In this document: positions 11,473 to 21,923 of the stretch, piece after piece
How positions within the stretch are numbered: position 1 is the stretch's first letter
How the letters are laid out: every line of letters starts with the position of its first letter
NCBI RefSeq assembly: GCF_963675165.1
Contig: NC_087386.1
Span: 3,912,169 to 3,976,168 of the forward strand
DNA from: Halichondria panicea
Taxonomy: Eukaryota; Porifera; Demospongiae; Suberitida; Halichondriidae
Direction of reading: 5' to 3'
DNA: 64,000 bases
Translations under genes and position numbers: made by a program
The notes under the pieces: generated by a model
Databases searched by the model: none
Told to the model about the DNA's origin: nothing
Seen by the model: the letters and a program-made list of their open reading frames with translations, nothing else

Positions 11473-13644
11473 GAACATGAACTTCTTGTTATCTGTGTTG
11501 AAACATTCACATTTGTTATATTTTTATGGTACTGTACAACCCAGTATGCGTTTTTAACCACTGTTATAATTATTGTTTGTTTGTGGTGTATAAGTACACG
11601 TGTGCATGTGTATACACTTTTTTGCCGAATTACTGACCATAAATTTGCTCAAGTCTCATCATTGTAGCTATATTTGGATCAAACCATTTCTGAATGTTAT
11701 TTTTGCCCGTTTTAAATCCATCAGTACACCCTTAGTACGTGGGCTTTCTTTGGGTTCCCACTCCCACCAAGCAAATGTGGAGTGCGAATTAAGGGCAACA
11801 CATGGAAGAGTTGTGTAAATTCTCTGACTTTCGACTACATTGTGTTAGGGAGAGAATAATTATATTTTTGAATAATAATTGTATATTTCTGGTCAAATTG
11901 TGTTGAAGTTCTATTTTGATAGCCAGAAAAGTACGCAGAAACAATAGCAAATCACAGGTCGCTGCATCCCTGCATATACAATTGGCATTTATCTCTCTGC
12001 TATTAATTTGTACTTTCCACAAAGACTGCATATCATTCATTCCCAATCAACTATCGTATGTTTAATACTGACTGCACAGTATACTTAATTAACAACCACT
12101 TTTATAAATTTTTAGAAGAAACCTGCAGGCACTCAGATTTGCACTGTTTTCCTATAATAATTATAGCCAATGTAAATTATAACGAGTATTGTTAGTTCTA
12201 ATACTTCAATCGTTCTGCAGATACAATAATTATAACCGAGTCTGGTCTATAGGTATTGATAAAAATCAGAGCTGGTGCAAGACTATAGCTAATCCACGGA
12301 GTTGATCATGAGCATTGTTTTTGCACTCAGTCTTTGCATGCATATAGAGTCCCATGCATGTGGTAGATCGTAGATTATGGGTGCGCATGTGAATAATTAA
12401 AGCCGTAACTTACTGTGTGTGTTGGAAGTATCAGGAAAAGCGACTAGATCTAGTCAGCAAAAGGCACATTAAAACTTTTATGTGAAAATCTACTGCAAAT
12501 CGAAATAACTTGAGGCTATTCATGCTGCACACGTAGTGCTTTGTCACCTGTCCGGCTGCCGGTAGCTATTTAGGTTGAGCATTGCTGCATGCATGCAGAC
12601 TCAGAACCACAACTAAAACCTGCGGCTGGCTGCCTACATACGTCGGGTTAATTCTCAAGCAAAAGAAAGCACTGTGGGTGCTAATGCCTCGCTTGAAAGC
12701 TGGATTGGCAGAGTATGACTAGACTATCTGCATAGCACGTTTCACTGACATGTCAGGAAAAGACCAAATCTAGACTCTGACTGACTGCACAGCTAGTCTA
12801 GCTTTCCTGCATGACATAGACCAAATTATAGTCACAAGTCATGTGTGATATCATAGTCATGCTCATTTCTTCATAAGGCCAGGTGAGGTGCTAGCCACGA
12901 TCCCAGGTAGCACTGTCCGAGACAACCCTCCTTGCTTGCGCATGTGCACTGAGGCACAACAAAGGCAGCTAGCTGAAGATGGACATCTGGGCCATACCAT
13001 TATGTACCTAGTCTCGCGAGCAGACGTGGGAGGGAGGGTTCCCTCTAGGACGAGTCTGCTTGCGAGACTAACCATGTACCATCATAGGCCATACTACTAC
13101 GTAGTGTATACACTAGAGCCTGTATTACGATTTGATGAGTCAACTGGCTGCAATGTTCAACTGACTGCAATATTTAGAAACCAGAAAGTGCCCAATCGAA
13201 GTAAGCCAGCAAAATAAATTCGTAATAATTTTATAAATTTACACCTATTAGAAATCATCTGACCTACCAGCAACCAGTAGTAACACGTAAAGAAGATTTT
13301 GGTCCCCCGGACGAAATATTGAGCCCCTCCTCAGTAAGTTAATGCACCTATCAATGATATCGTAATTACATCGCCACGTCAGCATCAGCATAATTTTTTA
13401 GTTCCTAAAAAAGCGCCAACCGTTGCTGGAATTATTTTTTTCTGACGCTTATAAAGACAATCATCCTGCATCTTTGACTTCCTGCACTTTAAACAGTTGT
13501 CTAACCCCTAGCTACAGTCAATGAATTGTTGTTCACGAGTCACTCAGCTCTCAACGGTGCAGCTAGCAAGTGAAACTGAGCCAGACCACGCCCATTTTCT
13601 CTACAAATTCTATACTAGCTGTTGAACATAAGCGCCAACATAAT
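11473..13644. other. Intergenic, no gene seen
   Basis: AT-rich sequence with many stop codons in all frames. The only structure I can name is the 62-bp foldback at 13009-13070. Short open frames around 11.6-13.2 kb have no recognisable domain or splice context. Confidence 0.5.
13009..13070. mobile_element. Miniature foldback element, TAGTCTCG termini
   Basis: TAGTCTCGCGAGCAGACG pairs with CGAGTCTGCTTGCGAGACTA at the other end, leaving a short GGGAGGG-containing loop. Flanks are near-duplicates (TTATGTACC left, CCATGTACC starting one base in on the right). Shares the TAGNCTCG terminus with other elements in the window. Confidence 0.55.
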
Positions 13645-14085
13645 TTAGGCACTAGCTTGGGCTGAACGCAATTTTTTGTGTTCTAAAGATGTGCCACTCA
13701 GAATATTCCAATTCCAAAGAACAAACACTTCGTTGTCGAAAGTGTTGAGCTCTAGCTCTACATTTGACCTCATAAATTCATCCATAGGAATAAAAAAACT
13801 ATTCTTACAGCCAGTGCACACTGATATCATAGTGTTCACCTTCACTAGCTCTCGAATAAATCCATCATAGCTAGTCATGCTGTCGTCCTTTGCGTACTTA
13901 ACATGGGTAAACTTGACTTTTAGGACTGGAAAACTAGGCACAGAATAGTCAATTACCTCTCCTCGGTTATGTATGAACACAGAAGAGTTGTGATCATCAA
14001 CGTCTTCTCCGCAACTCTGACAGCGATCAGGCGCTCTCCAACATTCAATATAGCTGCAACTGCCATGATGCCCACTTGCGATTGC
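13645..14085 (-). CDS. Unrecognised reading frame with three Cys pairs
   Basis: Open frame on the minus strand, extendable upstream of its first Met (13980) to about 14085. It encodes Cys pairs CSYIEC, CQSC and CTGC, spaced like a metal-binding fold, followed by SFFIPMDEFMRSN and FVLWNWNI. I recognise no family. It lies in repeat-rich DNA without clear neighbours, so it could be a lone exon, a transposon fragment or noise. The C-terminal stop at 13645 is clear; the 5' border is not. Confidence 0.25.
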   Translation of the reverse strand, partial: AIASGHHGSCSYIECWRAPDRCQSCGEDVDDHNSSVFIHNRGEVIDYSVPSFPVLKVKFTHVKYAKDDSMTSYDGFIRELVKVNTMISVCTGCKNSFFIPMDEFMRSNVELELNTFDNEVFVLWNWNILSGTSLEHKKLRSAQASA

Positions 14086-14428
14086 ACGCGTAGCTTACTG
14101 TGTACATACTTGAGCAATTAGTAAACTCAACTTGAAGTTCACATGATAATTATTATGACTCTGAATGACGCGCGTCCAACCTAAGGTGACATATTTTTGT
14201 GGGTATTTCTGCGAATGAGAGTAAAATTGTAAAAAGGTGTGCTTGCAGATAATTGGAAAATGCAATGAATCTCATAAAAACCAGTTGCGAGTAATTAGAA
14301 ACGCTATGAATTTCACAACTTTAGCAGAATTCAGTACCAGCAAAGAGCTAAATTGCAAACAAATTTTTTACTTGTGAAATGTCACTAGGTAAGTATAATG
14401 ATAATAAATATCCAATTATCAAACAAAA

Positions 14429-14510
14429 TGTTGCTGGCTAAGTCATGTGGATACTTCGTTCCCACAATTGACTCTTAATCAAAAGTTCCGGGTTCTAATC
14501 CCGGGCGACA
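14429..14510 (+). tRNA. tRNA-Lys(CTT)-like sequence, probably pseudogene or SINE head
   Basis: Contains the tRNA-Lys anticodon arm core GACTCTTAATC (anticodon CTT), a pol III B box GGTTCTAATCC inside a T-arm CCGGG...CCCGG, and acceptor strands TGTTGC / GCGACA that can form six pairs including one G-U. A D-arm-like hairpin TGTGG...CCCACA is present, but the 5' half is about ten bases too long and the canonical A box is poor. This favours a decayed tRNA gene or tRNA-derived SINE over a working tRNA. Confidence 0.35.
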
Positions 14511-16499
14511 AAAATTTCCATAGACGCAATCCAGCTTTTTTTGCCGAAAAGTTACAATGTGCAAACTGTTTTTCAGCGTATATATAATTATATAAAGCGT
14601 TGAACTGCCTTTATGCTACCGAGATTTCAAACAAGAGCCGTGAATACCTTACTTCTCAACTCATGTGGATCAGAGCATTGAAGTGCTAACCCTCAGCTGT
14701 TGACATGATAATGATAAATACAGTAGTATGTATTATCCTTCCAGGCTAAGCAGCGTAACAGGAGCAATACAATTGAAGTAGACTAGAGGCATGCTGAAAC
14801 TTTTGAGAACAGAGAACAGACTTTTAATTATAGTGCATGAGATATGTGCACTTTGGACTATAGGATAATTAACAGCAAAGAAGCAACATCCACAATCGTA
14901 ATTCTAGCTTTCTACCCCTTTTCCATTGTTCCTGGTACGGAATCACTTCAGCTGTAAATATATACGATTAAAGGCCATGCAACGTGCGGCCTAGAATCAA
15001 CATCCACGTATGTATCATCAGATTCAATGTATAGATCATTGTTCTCCAACTACTCTATTCGTCCTCTTGCTCGATCCAAGCTATTAACAACGGTATCAAA
15101 CATTTCATTTGTCATGATAACACCTAGCCTCCTTTGAATTCACTAGCCTCCCCTGAAGAGAAGGTCTGCTACTGACTGCTTGCGCATGCGCAACATTATT
15201 GGATATTTTCCCCGTAAAATGTCCTATAATACTGAATTTATCACGAAAATGTTCTGAAAAGTAGTGAAAGTCATACACGTATACACAGAGCTATTTAGCT
15301 AGCTAGCTAGCTAAAGACAAAGCTGTAGTTTTGTTGTACAGCTATGTACAGCTCTGATAGAGTCAGTAGCAGTAGACTTTCACCAAAGTTAGAATTAGAT
15401 GGGTGTGGCCTGTCCATTAGGCCGTTTAGACGATTGTTATCCACACTGTCGCAGGCTGTGGGTCTTTTGTTAGCATAGCAGGCTACGGGTAGCTATATCA
15501 GCTCTTTCTCAGATGGGCTCAATCGAACTTTCTATCTACTTCCTTCAATCCACTTCCGTTTGTTGTGACGTCGTTGTTTTACTGAGCATACACGTTGTTA
15601 TCCTGCGTTAGCCGGTATCTGGCTAATGGTTAGCACATGCGCAAGCAATCGATACCAGGCCCTCTCTTCGAGGAAGAGCGGCCTGGAATCGAGGCTAGAT
15701 AACACCCTGCTAGTCAATGAGTTGCAGAGAATGCACTAGTAAGTGTGTCGCTCCAATAACCGTGCATGCGCGTTATAATTGTGCCTGCATGCAGGTATTT
15801 ATTGTGTAGACTGGAAGTACGAATGCGCATGATTAAGCGGCCGATATCTGAGTAAGGAGTCTCTCCGATTAAACAGTTCGTTTAGTTTACCTGTGTATTG
15901 TGTTGTTTTGCTTGGTTGCGCTTCTAGGGCTAAGCTTGTGAAGACTCAAATACACAACATCATGCCAAGGCTAGCCACGCTTATTTTATAGCAGCCGAGT
16001 ACGAATGCAAGTCAAGAAGGCACTACTCTCCCATCGTCCTTATCTTCTATGCTCTTTTTGGTAGCGGTCGTAGCATACGAAAACTGTGGCCAGAGAGAGG
16101 TGAAATCATACAGTATCACCTGAATCCTCTGTATGCATGCACTACGTACATTACTAAGACTCCGGATCCGTCCCTGTAACACATTGGCATCTCGCCTCAC
16201 AGCACACACTGTTCACAACGGTGTTAAACCTCTCATTGTTGATAGTGATGTCGGGGTATTTACAGTGTAAAAAGAAAAGAGAAAGCTGCGCAGATCCGAT
16301 ACATGTATAGGTATTTTAGTATTGATTCGGCATCGGTGCAGTATGGAGGCACCACCATTCCACCCACTCAATCAAAACATGACAGTGAAGTCAGAGCTAA
16401 GCACAGTGTTCCGAAGTCTTCTTTGTCCATGGTTTTTTTTTGTGTGCTCCTTTTTTATGGAGGGCCATTTGGGTCAAAAAGAAGGGAATATAAATTAAC
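14511..16499. other. Intergenic, repeats only
   Basis: No gene seen. Notable are a (GCTA)n run near 15295-15315 and a fold-back stretch at about 15640-15700 (ATACCAGGCC ... GGCCTGGAATCGAGGCTA), whose right end matches the TAGCCTCGAT terminus of the element at 26711-27798, so it is probably another short member of that family. Confidence 0.45.
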
Positions 16500-16504
16500 T
16501 CATG

Positions 16505-16675
16505 TCAACACACGGTTAGAAGACACACTCAGGCAACGCGCTCAGGCAACACACGCTCGTACACGCTCAGGAAACACGCTCAAAAGACGTGCTCAGAAAC
16601 CGTGCTCAGGCAATGCGCTCAGAAGACGTGCTCAGGCAACACACGCTCAAAATACGCACTCAGGCAACACAGACT
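16505..16675 (+). repeat. Degenerate tandem repeat, unit like ACACGCTCAGGCAAC
   Basis: About ten imperfect copies of a 15-19-bp unit built from CGCTCAGGCAACACA / CGCTCAGAAGACGTG. It is open in one frame and would give Arg/Gln/Ala/Thr-rich peptide, but nothing supports translation. Confidence 0.7.
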
Positions 16676-16853
16676 CGGAGTACATTGACCTCTGTACTGG
16701 TGATTTTTGACCTTTGTACTATGTACTATAGGAGTAGAGACAGTCTAAAAATTAATTATCATGACAGTTTACCTTCTTTGTATAGCACTGCTAGAAGATG
16801 TTTTGCAGCAGTTTCAACAACCAGGAACCAGCAAGTCAGCTTTGTGATGAAAG

Positions 16854-17162
16854 TTAATTGGATGGTTTGGTTGTGGGATGTGAGTCTCTGATGCCGTACT
16901 GTGTGGAACTGGAAAGAGTAGTTACCTTACTTAATTCCAAAAAGTGTATCATCACTTGCTCCTCCTTGCTCCTTTTGTTTGAGCCTTGGGGACTGAACAA
17001 AGGGACAAAGAGCTTCTCCACTTCTTCGGCGATAAGCGTTTGGGCCTCTGTATTAAACTTGAAGAGAGCTTTGAGACTAGGATTGCCATTCATGACGCCT
17101 ATAAAGTTGAGGGAGAGTAGACCTCGCCTCATTTCATCAATCAACTTTACAGGAATACACAC
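16854..17162 (-). pseudogene. HECT-domain-like fragment (relic)
   Basis: The minus-strand frame resembles the HECT ubiquitin-ligase-like proteins common in cnidarian and sponge genomes: RGLLSLNFIGVMNGNPSLK, TAEEVEKLF-type IAEEVEKLFVPLF, SPQGSNKRSKEEQV (compare the family's F-S-x-x-G-S-N-R/K-R-x-x-E-E). Only a middle portion is present. The C-terminal catalytic Cys region is not seen downstream and the flanks are other relics, so this is treated as a decayed gene piece, possibly mobile-element associated. Confidence 0.5.
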
Positions 17163-17518
17163 AAAAATGTATAGATATGCTAGCGATAATATGCTCCTTG
17201 TCTCTCAATTTGTTGAGATGTTAGCTCCACAATGAAACCGAAAGGAGAACTTCCTCAATTCCTCCTCCGTCGAGGCTTCTTGGCACACAGCATCACTTCT
17301 TGGCACACAGCATCAATTAACAGCTCCAGTTCCAAACCCTACAGGCCGCCTAGCCTCCTTTTAGAATATGTGGGGCCTCTTCATATGCCCGTAATGTGCC
17401 CCCGGTTTCTCTCCTGTTTTTGAGCTAGTGCAGGACACTTTTGGGTGATTCCCGCTACACACAGAACATGAAAGTTATGGGAAAATTTGCACAAATCGTA
17501 AGACCGGCATCAAATCTG

Positions 17519-18010
17519 TCAGGTAATGAGCACATGCCATGAACCTCCAGAGGTTCCTGCTTGAAGCAGACCATGAACATCGTTTAGTTGATGCGACCAA
17601 CACAAGTCTTTGCGTTGACCCTTAGCCTTTCGATAATTACGATCATATTGCGCCCAGGCAATCCTCTCGTAGTCCCTGGCACATTTTATGATAATCGCCA
17701 TGTAAAGACAGAAGTTCCAGTGTTGCCGACGGAAACTTCTTTGACAGGACTGCAACATAGTTGGCAAAACATTGAGCCCACAACATGATCTTTGTAACTG
17801 GACGAACTTTTTCTTTGGCATTACCAATGTGTTTCGACTGGAGGGAAAGTCCTCCTCGCTTCAACAAAATTCACCTCAATATTCCGTCCTTATATAGTTT
17901 ATCTGGCAAAAGGAGGAGGCTATTCCCACTTGCCTCAACAGAAGGGACCTTTGGCGCCGTATCTTCAACATTTTTCGTGGTTTCCTGGACCTGCACAACG
18001 ACATAATTAA
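17519..18010 (-). pseudogene. Retroelement gag-like N-terminal region, frameshifted
   Basis: Read on the minus strand: LYKDGIL, an in-frame stop, KRGGLSLQSK, VRPVTKIMLWAQCFANYVAVLSKKFPSATLELLSL in one frame, then ARDYERIAWAQYDRNYRKAK in another. The WxQCFAxYxxVLxxKxPxxxxELxxY ... YxxxAWxxYDxxFR pattern is the N-terminal region of proteins encoded beside reverse transcriptases in many cnidarian and sponge retroelements. The frameshift near 17700 and the internal stop mark it as dead. Confidence 0.5.
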
Positions 18011-18162
18011 TGTTAAATGTCATGAGTTATAACTAGTTCATGAATGCAGATGAGCATATAATAAAGACTAGACGTAGTGAATAATTTGGCAATAAGCCTT
18101 AAGTTTGTCTCTTGTTCCCATCCCGGCCTCACTAGGATGGCCTGCTGCCCTTTGCTGGATTT

Positions 18163-18514
18163 CTAGTTCCTGGTACTGGATGAAGCCACTTGCAAAATTT
18201 CACATGTGAGCGAATTGTACTTGCATGATCTGCCCTTTGCATTATAGAGTGTGCAAATCTCTACTTCTCCTGAATTTGTGGGTTTGCTGAAGCTGCTGTA
18301 TCGTGTGCTATACCCTGACCTCTGAGGACTCTGTGCTGTCAGCTGTCTGATGGTAATAGTGTGGAAAAATTCTACATACCCTTGCTTTGCTCGCGAGGTA
18401 GAATTGATAGAACGATACATTTAGCTTAGACCAATCCAGGCACTTCTCGTATGCCGACCAACCATCGATTTCGTAGTCCGAGTAACATCTTACGTTGATT
18501 GACTGGGAGGCCAT
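18163..18514 (-). pseudogene. Second gag-like fragment with CCCH-type motif
   Basis: Minus-strand frames give DGWSAYEKCLDWSKLNVSFYQFY, then after a frameshift SGEVEICTLYNAKGRSCKYNSLTC. This matches the later part of the same retroelement protein (AWSxINxSLYxxCF ... ICxLYNxxGxxCxFxxCxFxHxC), truncated before the last Cys/His. Together with 17519-18010 it looks like rearranged or nested debris of one family. Confidence 0.45.
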
Positions 18515-18824
18515 CTATTGGGGTGCCTTGGAATTTATGAGCGAGCATGCTACTGCATGTAACACTGCAGCCACGAAAAGATTGATGATACTCCTCCCTT
18601 CTTTATGCTTGCATAAGCTTGTGTCGTGGCAACAATGCGACAAGGACTCGGTATATGCATCTTGCACCATGTTTCCAGTATCAACTGGCTCATTTCGATA
18701 TAATTATTTGAGAGACCAAATTTTCTTCATTAGATGTTGTATACTATAAAACAATACAATAGCAATGAGATTGTTGTATGGTCTTGTCGATTTATACTAA
18801 AGTAACTTGATATAATCATGATTA

Positions 18825-19177
18825 CCTTAATGTTACTATTATAGACGGGTAGTAATTTTAGCGTTTTCAGATTTTTCTCTGTTTTTAGGGTACTAATTTT
18901 GGCAATTCATTACCACAATAATATCTCAAAAGATGTACAAATATGAGTTTTAAGATTGAATGGAAAGTTTGGAGTCAGATACAGATGAAAAAAGGGCTAG
19001 CTTGCTTAGCATACACCCAAAAACTACATTACATTATACAAAGTACATTAGAAAAAAAGAAAAAAAACAATAAAAATTTTTTTTTCCATAATTACATTTT
19101 ATTATTAGCGCATACTTAATTTAGTGTTAATTACAAATTCGCTAAAATTAGTACCCGTTATAATAGTAACAATAAGG
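18825..19177. mobile_element. MITE with about 36-bp TIRs and TA flanks
   Basis: Left end CCTTAATGTTACTATTATA GACGGGTAGTAATTTTAGCG and the reverse complement of the right end (CCTTATTGTTACTATTATA ACGGGTACTAATTTTAGCG) match along about 36 bp, flanked by TA on both sides, as in Tc1/mariner-type insertions. The AT-rich interior is noncoding. Confidence 0.75.
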
Positions 19178-19229
19178 TATTGATGACCTCTGTTAGCATG
19201 AGAGTACATGTACATGTAGGTATGAGGTT

Positions 19230-19590
19230 CTCTATAATTATAGAGATAGCCATGAAAGTACATGTACGACATGCAATCATTGTATGACCTGTTCCAACAG
19301 TGATTTATCTTACACCACTTTGCCTCAATCCACCTGGCAACTCTTTTTGTACATCTCTATAGTTTGTGTGTGAGGTGACCACACTGCATGGGGCTAAATA
19401 TTCTAGATATGGTCTTGCTATTACTCTGCTGAAAACACTTGACTTGTTGAGTTTCGAATCTTGATTTAGCTTGGAAGTATGGCATTTTAGAACGGCAAGC
19501 ACTAACTGCTTTACCTATGACAAGTATTGTTTCAGGGAACCAGTCCATAGGAGAAATGGTTAAAGCCAAAACTACCAGCAAAAAACTTAC
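19230..19590 (-). pseudogene. Non-LTR reverse transcriptase C-terminal relic
   Basis: In shifting minus-strand frames one reads RVIARPYLEYLAP, AVWSPHTQTIEM, then RVARWIEAKW and WNRSYNDC, corresponding to the LVRPxLEYAAPVWSPHxxxxIxxLExVQRRAARWxxxxW block found at the C-terminal end of CR1/L2/Jockey-like reverse transcriptases. At least two frameshifts; no YADD motif or endonuclease is present nearby. Confidence 0.55.
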
Positions 19591-19814
19591 TTACGATATT
19601 GGCGAGAAATTGCTTGTTTGTTTACTATATACTACTACTACAAGTGGTTATAATTATTACCAGGAGCAGATTAGCTGATACCGAGGGCTTATACTGCAAA
19701 ACTATAAGTGGTTGGTTGCTTGGCTATAGTATAAAGTTTACAACAATCTTCAAAAAGGGGCTAGGGACTAAGTTTAATATGTATGGGGTGCCGTTTGTGT
19801 CAAAATGCTAATTT

Positions 19815-20185
19815 TATCCACTTATGCAGAAGTACACTGACTTATGCAGAAGTGCACTGACTTATACACACAAGTGCACTGACTTATACACAAGTGCACC
19901 GACATATACATAAGTGCACAGACTTATATATACACAAGTACACCGACTTAACACAAGTGCACTGATTTATACACAAGTGCACTGACTTATACATAATTAT
20001 AACCTGACTTGTATACAAGTACTTTCACTTATGCAAGTATGTTGACTTATACACAAGTATGCTGACGTATATACACAGTGACAAGTATGCTGACTTATAC
20101 ACAAGTGCACTGACTTATGCGCACAAGTATGCTGACTTATACACAAGTGCACTGACTTATACACAAGTGCACTGACTTATACGTA
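19815..20185. repeat. 20-bp satellite, unit ACTTATACACAAGTGCACTG
   Basis: About eighteen tandem copies with variants (AAGTATGCTGACTTAT, ACTTATGCAGAAGTGCACTG). It ends about 100 bp from the 3' end of the GT92 gene. Just upstream (19786-19805) lies GGGGTGCCGTTTGTGTCAAA, which recurs at 31814. Confidence 0.85.
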
Positions 20186-20285
20186 AGTATGCCATAATTG
20201 ACCACATAACTTCCGGGGTCGAGCTCACCGCAAATAGACTTTAATGGAGTTGCATGACATAATTATAATTATAGCTGTGACATAG

Positions 20286-21476
20286 TCAAATTTTACAATC
20301 AGTATTCGACAGTATAGGTGCATTAATCACGTAAGCTACATTGATAAGTGCACGAACCGTTGTTGTTCCTTCCAATTCTCTACCTGTGGCATGAATTCCA
20401 ACCATTGTCGTTAGGGTTGGTCTACAAACAAATTTTGCCTCCGTTGCAGCCCAGAATTCTTTAACTTTGAGCAAACGTGTTACATTTCCATCTTTCAAAC
20501 TTGATAACGGTTGTGTTAAGCCACAATCTGCAGCTGGATAATATTTACGCCATTTAAATTCAACTGATGCTTGATTGTCCTTAGGAAAAAATTGGTTGAT
20601 GTAGTGGTGTATATTAGTCTTGTTAGGTAAACGTGGGATAAAAAAGTCATCGTTATCTAAAAAGAAGGCATATTCAAACACTTCTTGATGGCGATACAAA
20701 CAATCATTATAGTTTAGAAGTTGTGAGTGGTAGTAAATCTGTGATGTATTGAAATATGTTTTGCGATTCTCCACTTTCACAAAACCTTCTTGAATATAAC
20801 TTTCAATAATTTTGAGATTTTCATTGTCACTCATAAATTGCTCTTCAACATATAATTGAACCAAATCAACTCCAATAGTCTTCTGATATTTCAACCACTC
20901 ACTTAACCAATATGGTTTGCCAAAGCATGTCGTACAAACAACAACTTTGTCTTTATAGTCACCTCCACGCACAGTGTATGTAACGTTAACAGCACTTGTT
21001 ATTAATATATTCGAGTTTGGAAGTGGACGGTAACGCAAAAAAACTGTGTTGTTTTCATGGAGTTCAAGATCGTAACAATCAATCATTATCTCCTCGTGAG
21101 TAAGTTTTGGGTAATTTTCATTAATCCAAAGAAAGTAAAGAGGAGTTATTTTGAAAGCTTTAGCATTAATGGCAATGGTATCAGCACCGGCACCGCAGCC
21201 TTCAATTAATCCATATTTGCGTAATTCCATAGAGACCTCTGCAAAAATCACTACGGAGTGTTTGTGACCATCTTTCACACGTTTGTCAATGTATGCTGAT
21301 CGAATAACCATAGAAGAATAGACATCTAATCCTGAATGAGTTAACACTCGGTGGGTTAATTGCTTATATTGATAGATATAGATATAGATACCGATCAAAA
21401 GAAGTACCAATGAAAAACATACGATAAAAATCCTCTTCAATTTGTTATTATAACTCATCTCCAGTGTATTTTGCAA
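20286..21476 (-). CDS. Glycosyltransferase family 92 protein (DUF23), intronless
   Basis: Type II Golgi-membrane glycosyltransferase of family GT92, whose characterised members add beta-1,4-galactose to fucose or similar acceptors. 396 residues in one exon. Short cytosolic N-terminus (MSYNNKLKR), one TM segment about residues 12-32, then a stem and the GT domain: KVVVCTTCFGKPYWLSEWL, YQKTIGVDLVQLY, YIQEGFVKV, QLLNYNDCLYRH and the metal-binding-type FFLDNDDFFIP, then FKWRKYYPAADCG. These follow the order of GT92 blocks. Upstream Met choice: an ATG five codons in (MSYNNK) gives the same TM placement. Intronless in a genome full of introns, so a retrocopy or an intron-poor family is possible; no poly-A remnant is visible beyond its 3' end. 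Confidence 0.85.
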   Translation of the reverse strand: MQNTLEMSYNNKLKRIFIVCFSLVLLLIGIYIYIYQYKQLTHRVLTHSGLDVYSSMVIRSAYIDKRVKDGHKHSVVIFAEVSMELRKYGLIEGCGAGADTIAINAKAFKITPLYFLWINENYPKLTHEEIMIDCYDLELHENNTVFLRYRPLPNSNILITSAVNVTYTVRGGDYKDKVVVCTTCFGKPYWLSEWLKYQKTIGVDLVQLYVEEQFMSDNENLKIIESYIQEGFVKVENRKTYFNTSQIYYHSQLLNYNDCLYRHQEVFEYAFFLDNDDFFIPRLPNKTNIHHYINQFFPKDNQASVEFKWRKYYPAADCGLTQPLSSLKDGNVTRLLKVKEFWAATEAKFVCRPTLTTMVGIHATGRELEGTTTVRALINVAYVINAPILSNTDCKI

Positions 21477-21923
21477 ATCTCTGTGCCTGACAGCGTTCTC
21501 AGAGAACGTAGAGGAGGGAGAGTTACTACTCTATCTAGGGTTCTCTAATGCATGTTAGAGCTAGAAGGGAAAGTACCTGTCACGTGATGATTAGTTAGCT
21601 AGTGGACAGAGGGCAGCTATAACTCTCGATCTCCTCCTCTGACTCCTTCTGCAGTAGTCTGACTCATGCATGTTCTGCAGAAACAAATTCTAAGGTTACG
21701 ATGCAGTGTTCGCCCACGCAGTAATTATCAGTAGTAAATCCTCTGTCCTCTACCGTTTAATCGGGAAAAGGGTCATCACTTTAGTTTGAATTTGAATTTG
21801 TGGTCAGCCCAACCCACCACTTATAGCTTGATTTGATACTTAATTGGCTTTTAGCACATGCTAATATTAATGCTATTTCATATCGTGTTGCTATTAGCAA
21901 ATAATAGCATGCTATTTCTTATA
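21477..21923. other. Upstream of GT92; no gene
   Basis: Probable promoter/5' UTR of the minus-strand GT92 gene followed by a GCTATTA-rich stretch (21845-21920) that continues, after the inserted element, at 23186. Confidence 0.4.
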
